Source: Labedella phragmitis
GTDB lineage: Bacteria > Actinomycetota > Actinomycetes > Actinomycetales > Microbacteriaceae
Assembly: GCF_004078635.1 (NCBI RefSeq)
Contig: NZ_RZNB01000002.1
Location: 620,001-684,000, forward strand
Length of the DNA: 64,000 bases
Reading direction: 5' to 3'
A program made the translations under genes and the position numbers. Positions 59,977 through 64,000 of this stretch are shown here, piece after piece (the stretch's first letter is position 1; each line of letters begins with the position of its first letter). The notes beneath the pieces are model-generated. The model saw nothing but the letters and a program-made list of their open reading frames with translations, did not search any database and was not told the origin of the DNA.

Positions 59977-61004
59977 GCTCGTCCGTCCGTTCCATCGATG
60001 ATCGAGGGGTCGATGCTGCCACCGGGTACCACGGAGGTCTCGGCGACGGCGCCGGCGTCGGCCGCAACGGCGCGTCGGCCACGCAGGCGCGGGTCCGACA
60101 GGTCGTTGAGGCTCTCGCCGACGAGGGTGACTCCGAGGACCGTCAGGACGATCGCGAGGCCGGGGGGCACCGCCGTCCACCAGATACCGCTCGAGACGTC
60201 GGCGATCGCCCTGTTGAGGTCGAAGCCCCACTCGGCGGCGGCCGTCGGCTCGATGCCGAAGCCGAGGAACCCGAGTCCCGCGAGCGTCAGGATCGCCTCC
60301 GAAGCGTTGAGCGTGAAGATGAGCGGCAGAGTGCGGGTCGCGTTCCGCAGGACGTGGCGGAACATGATGCGGCGGTTGCTCGCGCCGATGACGCGAGCCG
60401 ACTCGACGAAGGCCTCGGCCTTGATGCGGACCGTCTCGGCCCTGATCACCCGGAAGTACTGCGGGATGAACACGACCGTGATCGAGATGGCCGCGGCGAA
60501 GATGCCGCCCCAGAGGCTCGACTGTCCGCCCGAGATCACGATCGACATGACGATCGCGAGCAGGAGGGAGGGGAAGGCGTAGATCGCGTCGCACACGACG
60601 ACGAGGACCCGGTCGAGCCATCCGCCGAAGTATCCGGAGACGAGACCGAGCAGGACGCCCGCCACGATCGAGAGCGCGACCGCGATCACGACGACGCCGA
60701 GAGCCGTCTGGGCTCCCCACACCACTCGCGAGAAGACGTCGAAACCGCTCACCGTCGTACCGAGGATGTGCTGGGGGCTCGGGGCCTGCTGAGTCCCGAA
60801 CGTGCCGCTCTCGTCGCGGATCTGGCTGAAGCCGTAGGGTGCGATGAGGGGCGCGAGGAACGCGGAGAGCACGAAGACGGCCGTGAGCACGAGTCCCGTC
60901 ACGAGCATGCCGCGCTGGATGCCGACGCTCTGACGGAGCTGCTTCAGCACGGGGAGACGGTCGACGAGGCGTCGGCGCGGGGCGCGCGTTGCTGTCGTGG
61001 TCAT
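59973..61004 (-). CDS. ABC transporter permease (DppC type)
   Basis: 343 residues with six transmembrane helices; the first is at about 34-55 (GMLVTGLVLTAVFVLSAFLA). The EAA loop that contacts the ATPase is in FVESARVIGASNRRIMFRHV. The 45-residue hydrophilic C-terminus (DPRLRGRRAVAADAGAVAET and onward) is longer than usual. Overlaps the ATPase gene by four bases and lies one base after the dppB-type gene. Confidence 0.95.
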   Translation of the reverse strand: MTTTATRAPRRRLVDRLPVLKQLRQSVGIQRGMLVTGLVLTAVFVLSAFLAPLIAPYGFSQIRDESGTFGTQQAPSPQHILGTTVSGFDVFSRVVWGAQTALGVVVIAVALSIVAGVLLGLVSGYFGGWLDRVLVVVCDAIYAFPSLLLAIVMSIVISGGQSSLWGGIFAAAISITVVFIPQYFRVIRAETVRIKAEAFVESARVIGASNRRIMFRHVLRNATRTLPLIFTLNASEAILTLAGLGFLGFGIEPTAAAEWGFDLNRAIADVSSGIWWTAVPPGLAIVLTVLGVTLVGESLNDLSDPRLRGRRAVAADAGAVAETSVVPGGSIDPSIIDGTDGRA

Positions 61005-61005
61005 G

Positions 61006-62106
61006 TCAGTACCTCACCCTCGGGTCGATGAGCGCCGCGACGATGTCGACGATGAAGTTGGTGACGGCGACGATCACCGCGAGGAGGACGACGATGCCCT
61101 GCACCGCCACGAAGTCGCGCGCCTGCAGGTACTCGGAGAGCTGGAACCCCAGCCCCTTCCACTCGAACGTCGTCTCCGTGAGCACGGCACCGCCGAGGAG
61201 CATCGCGACCTGGAGTCCGATGACCGTGATGATCGGGATGAGCGCCGGTCGGTACGCGTGCGTGCGGACGAGTCGGAATTCGCTCACCCCGCGGGAACGT
61301 GCCGCGTCGACGTAGTCGGTGCCGAGCGTGCCGATCATGTTCGCCCTGACGAGGCGGAGGAACACCCCGGCGGTGAGGAGGCCGAGAGCGAGTCCCGGGA
61401 GCACGGCGTGCGAGAGCACGTCGCCGATGACCTCGGGGTCGCCCGTCCGGAACGCATCCACGATGTAAAGACCGGAGCGACCGTCGAGGAGTGCGAATTG
61501 CAGTTCCGTGCTCGTCGACGCACGCCCCGACACGGGGAGCCACTTGAGGGTGACCGCGAAGACGAGCTTGAGGAGGAGACCGGCGAAGAAGACGGGCGTC
61601 GCGTAGAACAGGATCGCGAGGATGCGCAGGATCGCGTCCGGCGCCTTGTCGCGGAAGTACGCCGCGACCATTCCGAGCGGGATGCCGACGATGAACGCGA
61701 CGATGAGTGCGTAGAAGGCGAGCTCGGCGGTCGCGGCACCGTAGACGACGAGGACCTCGAGCACGGGTCGGTTGTCCGAGAGCGTCGTGCCGAAGTCACC
61801 CGTGAAGATCTGGCCGATGTACTCGACGTACTGCACGAAGAGCGGCCGGTCGTAGCCGGCGGCCGCGACGCGCTCAGCGAGCTGGTCTGCTGTGAGCCGG
61901 CCACCGAGGGCCGCCGTGATGGGGTCGCCCGTCGTGCGCATGAGCAGGAACACGAGGGTGACGAGGATGAAGATCGTCGGGAAGATGAGGAGGAATCGCA
62001 CGAGCATGTAGCGCCAGAGACTGGAGCCGGACTGTCGTGCCTTCCGCGGAGTGGCCGCCGTCGCCGGCGCTGTCGCCGGGTCGTCGGTGCGGGCAGGGGC
62101 GTTCAG
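61006..62106 (-). CDS. ABC transporter permease (DppB type), probable CTG start
   Basis: 366 residues, six helices. After a 32-residue Ala/Pro/Thr-rich N-terminus comes YMLVRFLLIFPTIFILVTL, and the EAA loop is YVDAARSRGVSEFRLVRTHA. No ATG/GTG/TTG has a ribosome-binding site: the GTG at 62160 lies inside a terminator stem, and the ATG at 62007 is deep in the chain. GGAGG sits five bases before a CTG at 62106, which I therefore take as the start. Downstream genes are coupled by one-base and four-base junctions. Confidence 0.85.
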   Translation of the reverse strand: MNAPARTDDPATAPATAATPRKARQSGSSLWRYMLVRFLLIFPTIFILVTLVFLLMRTTGDPITAALGGRLTADQLAERVAAAGYDRPLFVQYVEYIGQIFTGDFGTTLSDNRPVLEVLVVYGAATAELAFYALIVAFIVGIPLGMVAAYFRDKAPDAILRILAILFYATPVFFAGLLLKLVFAVTLKWLPVSGRASTSTELQFALLDGRSGLYIVDAFRTGDPEVIGDVLSHAVLPGLALGLLTAGVFLRLVRANMIGTLGTDYVDAARSRGVSEFRLVRTHAYRPALIPIITVIGLQVAMLLGGAVLTETTFEWKGLGFQLSEYLQARDFVAVQGIVVLLAVIVAVTNFIVDIVAALIDPRVRY

Positions 62107-62135
62107 GGGGACCTCCGAGGTGGGAGCGGTGAAAA

Positions 62136-62167
62136 TGCCGGGGTGACCTGTGGAGGTCACCCCGGCA
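62136..62167 (-). terminator. intrinsic terminator between the binding-protein gene and the permeases
   Basis: 14-bp perfect stem (62136-62149 with 62154-62167), 4-nt loop, followed on the reverse strand by UUUU. Placed after the substrate-binding-protein gene, it would let only part of the transcription into the permease and ATPase genes, giving excess binding protein. Confidence 0.85.
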
Positions 62168-62221
62168 CTTTAGTTCACTTCTGAGCGTCGCGACGCGGGG
62201 GTCGTTCGGCCCGAAGGGGCG

Positions 62222-63853
62222 TCAGCCCTTGGTGATCGGCGCGAAACGGAACTTGAACGACGCGTCGAGCGTGACGCCGCTGACGTCGGAGCCGACGACG
62301 GCGACCTGAGCACCCTGGAGGTACGGGATGGTGGAGAGGTCGGACGCGACCATCGTCTGGATCTCCTCGAGTGCGGCCTGGCGCTCAGCGGGATCGACGA
62401 TCGACGCCTGCTCGAGGATCTTGTCGTTGACCTCGGCGTTGTCGTAGTGGTTGGCGAGGAAGTTGTCCGTGAGGAAGAACGGCGTCAGGTAGTTGTCTGC
62501 GTCCGAGTAGTCCGGGAACCAACCGAGCTGGTAGAGCGGGTACACGTCGGACGTGCGGTCCTTCGAGTACTGGACCCACTCGGTGGTCTGCAGGTTGACC
62601 GTGAAGAGACCGGACTCCTCGAGCTGCGACTTGATGGCCGCGTATTCGTCACCCGACGTCGGACCGTAGTGGTCGTTCGAGTACTGCAGGTTGAGTTCGA
62701 CGGGAGCGTCGATCCCGGCGTCCGAGAGGCGCTTCTCCGCGGCCTCGGTCGAGGGTCCGCCCTCCCCGTCGCCGTAGAGCTCCTTGAGGGGCTCGATCGC
62801 TCCGGTCAGTCCCTCGGGGACGAAGGAGTACAGGGGCGTGTAGGTGCCCTTGTAGGTGTCGTCGGAGAGCGCGTCGCGGTCGATCAGGTCGGCAACGGCC
62901 TGGCGGACGGCGAGGGCCTTGGCCTCGTCGGCCTCCGGCGTCTGCGCGCCGAACGGCTGCGTGTCGAAGTTGAAGACGATGTAGCGGATCTCGCCACCGG
63001 GGCCCGTCTCGACGCTCACGTCGTCGTTGCCCTCGAGGTCGGCGATGTCTGTCGCGGAGAGGCTGCGGTGGGCGACGTCGATCTCGCCCTCCTGGATGGC
63101 GAGCTTGAGGTTCGAGGAGTCGGCGAAGTACTGCAGCACGACCTGCTCGTTCTCGGCCGCACCGAGCACGCCCTGGTAGTCGGGGTTCGCGGTGAACGAG
63201 ATCAGGTTGTTGAAGTCGTAGCTCTCGATCGAGTACTGGCCGGCGAAGGCCTTGCCCTCGACGATCTCGTCGTCGCTCGTGAGCTCGGTCGCCGAGAAGA
63301 CGTCCTCGTCGACGATGGGTCCGGCCGGGCTCGACAGGATCTGCGGGAAGATCTGGTCGTTCTCGCTCTTGAGGTTGAAGACCGCGGTGAGTTCGTCAGG
63401 GGTCTCGACGCTGTCGAGGTTGTAGAGGAGCGACGACGGGCCGTTCTCGTCCGCGATGGCGAGCTGACGGTCGAACGTGAACTTGACGTCGGACGAGGTG
63501 AGTTCGTTGCCGTTCGCGAAGGTCAGGCCCTCCTTGAGGGTGACCGTGTACTGGGTCGGCGCGGTGAACTCGGCGGACTCGGCGATGTCGGGCTCGACGT
63601 CGGGGCTTCCGTACGGGGTGTTCATGAGGAACGGGAAGACCTGGTTCATGACGGCGAAGGAGCCGTTGTCGTACGAGCCGGCCGGGTCGAGGACCGTGAC
63701 CTTGTCGGTCGTTCCGACCGTGATGGCGCTCGAGCCGCCCGAGTCGCCGTTGTCAGATCCTCCGGCGGCGCAGCCCGCGAGGATGAGGGCGGCGCCCGTG
63801 GCGCCGGCCGTGATGGTGAGGAGGCGCACTCGACGCCTGGATGCGGATGTCAT
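62222..63853 (-). CDS. ABC transporter substrate-binding lipoprotein, family 5 (peptide/nickel type)
   Basis: 543 residues. Lipoprotein signal with lipobox LILAGC (Cys28), then an SBP family 5 body (TDKVTVLDPAGSYDNGSFAV, TVTLKEGLTFANGNELTSSD, DVKFTFDRQLAIADENGPSS, and GWFPDYSDADNYLTPFFLTD). It would capture peptides or a similar ligand outside the cell and hand it to the permeases downstream. The ATG at 63853 starts right before the signal peptide; AAGGA lies 11 bases upstream. The gene is followed by the terminator above. Confidence 0.95.
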   Translation of the reverse strand: MTSASRRRVRLLTITAGATGAALILAGCAAGGSDNGDSGGSSAITVGTTDKVTVLDPAGSYDNGSFAVMNQVFPFLMNTPYGSPDVEPDIAESAEFTAPTQYTVTLKEGLTFANGNELTSSDVKFTFDRQLAIADENGPSSLLYNLDSVETPDELTAVFNLKSENDQIFPQILSSPAGPIVDEDVFSATELTSDDEIVEGKAFAGQYSIESYDFNNLISFTANPDYQGVLGAAENEQVVLQYFADSSNLKLAIQEGEIDVAHRSLSATDIADLEGNDDVSVETGPGGEIRYIVFNFDTQPFGAQTPEADEAKALAVRQAVADLIDRDALSDDTYKGTYTPLYSFVPEGLTGAIEPLKELYGDGEGGPSTEAAEKRLSDAGIDAPVELNLQYSNDHYGPTSGDEYAAIKSQLEESGLFTVNLQTTEWVQYSKDRTSDVYPLYQLGWFPDYSDADNYLTPFFLTDNFLANHYDNAEVNDKILEQASIVDPAERQAALEEIQTMVASDLSTIPYLQGAQVAVVGSDVSGVTLDASFKFRFAPITKG

Positions 63854-64000
63854 CGATCCGTCATTCCTTCCTGGTGGGGGATGGCGTGAACGCGCGGCTG
63901 AGCCGCGGCGGACGCCGCTGTGATGTTCCAGTCCTAACACACATCGATCACCCGGATTCCCTGTGGCGTCCCGCGATCGCGCTATTTAATCGGATCGCAA
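63854..64000. other. upstream region of the ABC transporter operon
   Basis: 147 bp up to the window edge. No gene is seen. On the reverse strand GTTAGGAC (about 63930-63940) is a possible -10 region, and the AT-rich ATTAAATAG near 63980-63990 stands out from the high-GC surroundings. I see no clear operator. Confidence 0.3.

Noticed and set aside
1-64000. CRISPR arrays, insertion sequences, rRNA or tRNA genes.
   Set aside because: I read both strands for repeated units, transposase motifs and tRNA-like T-loop patterns and found none. A tRNA scan was not run, so a single tRNA gene could still have been missed.

Overview
This 64 kb window is a high-GC, densely coded chromosomal segment of a Gram-positive actinobacterium. 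I infer family Microbacteriaceae. The grounds are the GlgE alpha-glucan pathway, the ftsY-DUF2004-ffh order, an aggregation-promoting-factor-type transglycosylase, DivIVA-repeat and DUF2469 proteins, acidic tails on S2 and S16, and many start codons that look leaderless. I see no tRNA or rRNA gene, CRISPR array, insertion sequence or prophage. Nearly everything is core chromosome, and no stretch without a gene exceeds 300 bases.

Layout. 1-7.5 kb: the 3' part of a ybaK-type deacylase, then glycogen/alpha-glucan genes (glgP divergent from glgE-glgB), closed by a strong bidirectional terminator. 7.6-14.4 kb: envelope and unknown genes, namely a thioredoxin-fold YbbN-like protein, a membrane/lipoprotein-like protein, an AI-2E family transporter, a hydrolase, a small zinc-motif protein, a transglycosylase with a decayed copy beside it, and a DivIVA-repeat protein. 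14.5-18.8 kb: cdsA, frr and pyrH, a terminator, then tsf-rpsB. 19-25.5 kb: a LytM-like protein, xerC, an unknown coiled-coil protein, dprA-comM-yraN and DUF2469. 25.5-31 kb: rnhB-lepB-rplS, a membrane protein, map, and trmD-rimM-khpA-rpsP. 31-39 kb: a YbdK-type ligase and the SRP/SMC block (ffh, DUF2004 gene, ftsY, smc). 39-50 kb: a tandem GNAT gene, then the long reverse-strand run recG-coaD-moxR-DUF58-TgpA-DUF177-rpmF-rnc-mutM. 50-57 kb: rsmD, then the reverse-strand run leuC-leuD-plsC-gpsA-ddl-thiL. 57-64 kb: terC under an RNA switch, and a complete peptide/nickel-type ABC importer.

The most interesting content is regulatory RNA and start-site architecture. (1) leuC is preceded by a 15-codon leader peptide with five leucines. 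Its CTC-CTT-CTT codons can pair with the leuC ribosome-binding site, around an 11-bp inner hairpin, which looks like translational attenuation. (2) terC carries a yybP-ykoY (manganese) riboswitch-like leader. The 3' strand of its closing helix can instead form a 9-bp helix with the terC ribosome-binding site, so the switch logic can be read from the sequence. (3) At about a dozen genes a -10-like hexamer ends exactly 6 nt before the start codon, with no separate ribosome-binding site, as expected of leaderless mRNAs. (4) An intrinsic terminator sits between the ABC binding-protein gene and its permeases, and the first permease then appears to start at a CTG codon behind a good ribosome-binding site.

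Functionally the window joins storage glucan metabolism, translation and protein targeting, cell-wall and lipid precursors (ddl, plsC, gpsA, cdsA), DNA repair and recombination (recG, mutM, smc, xerC, dprA), leucine synthesis, probable metal homeostasis and peptide uptake.
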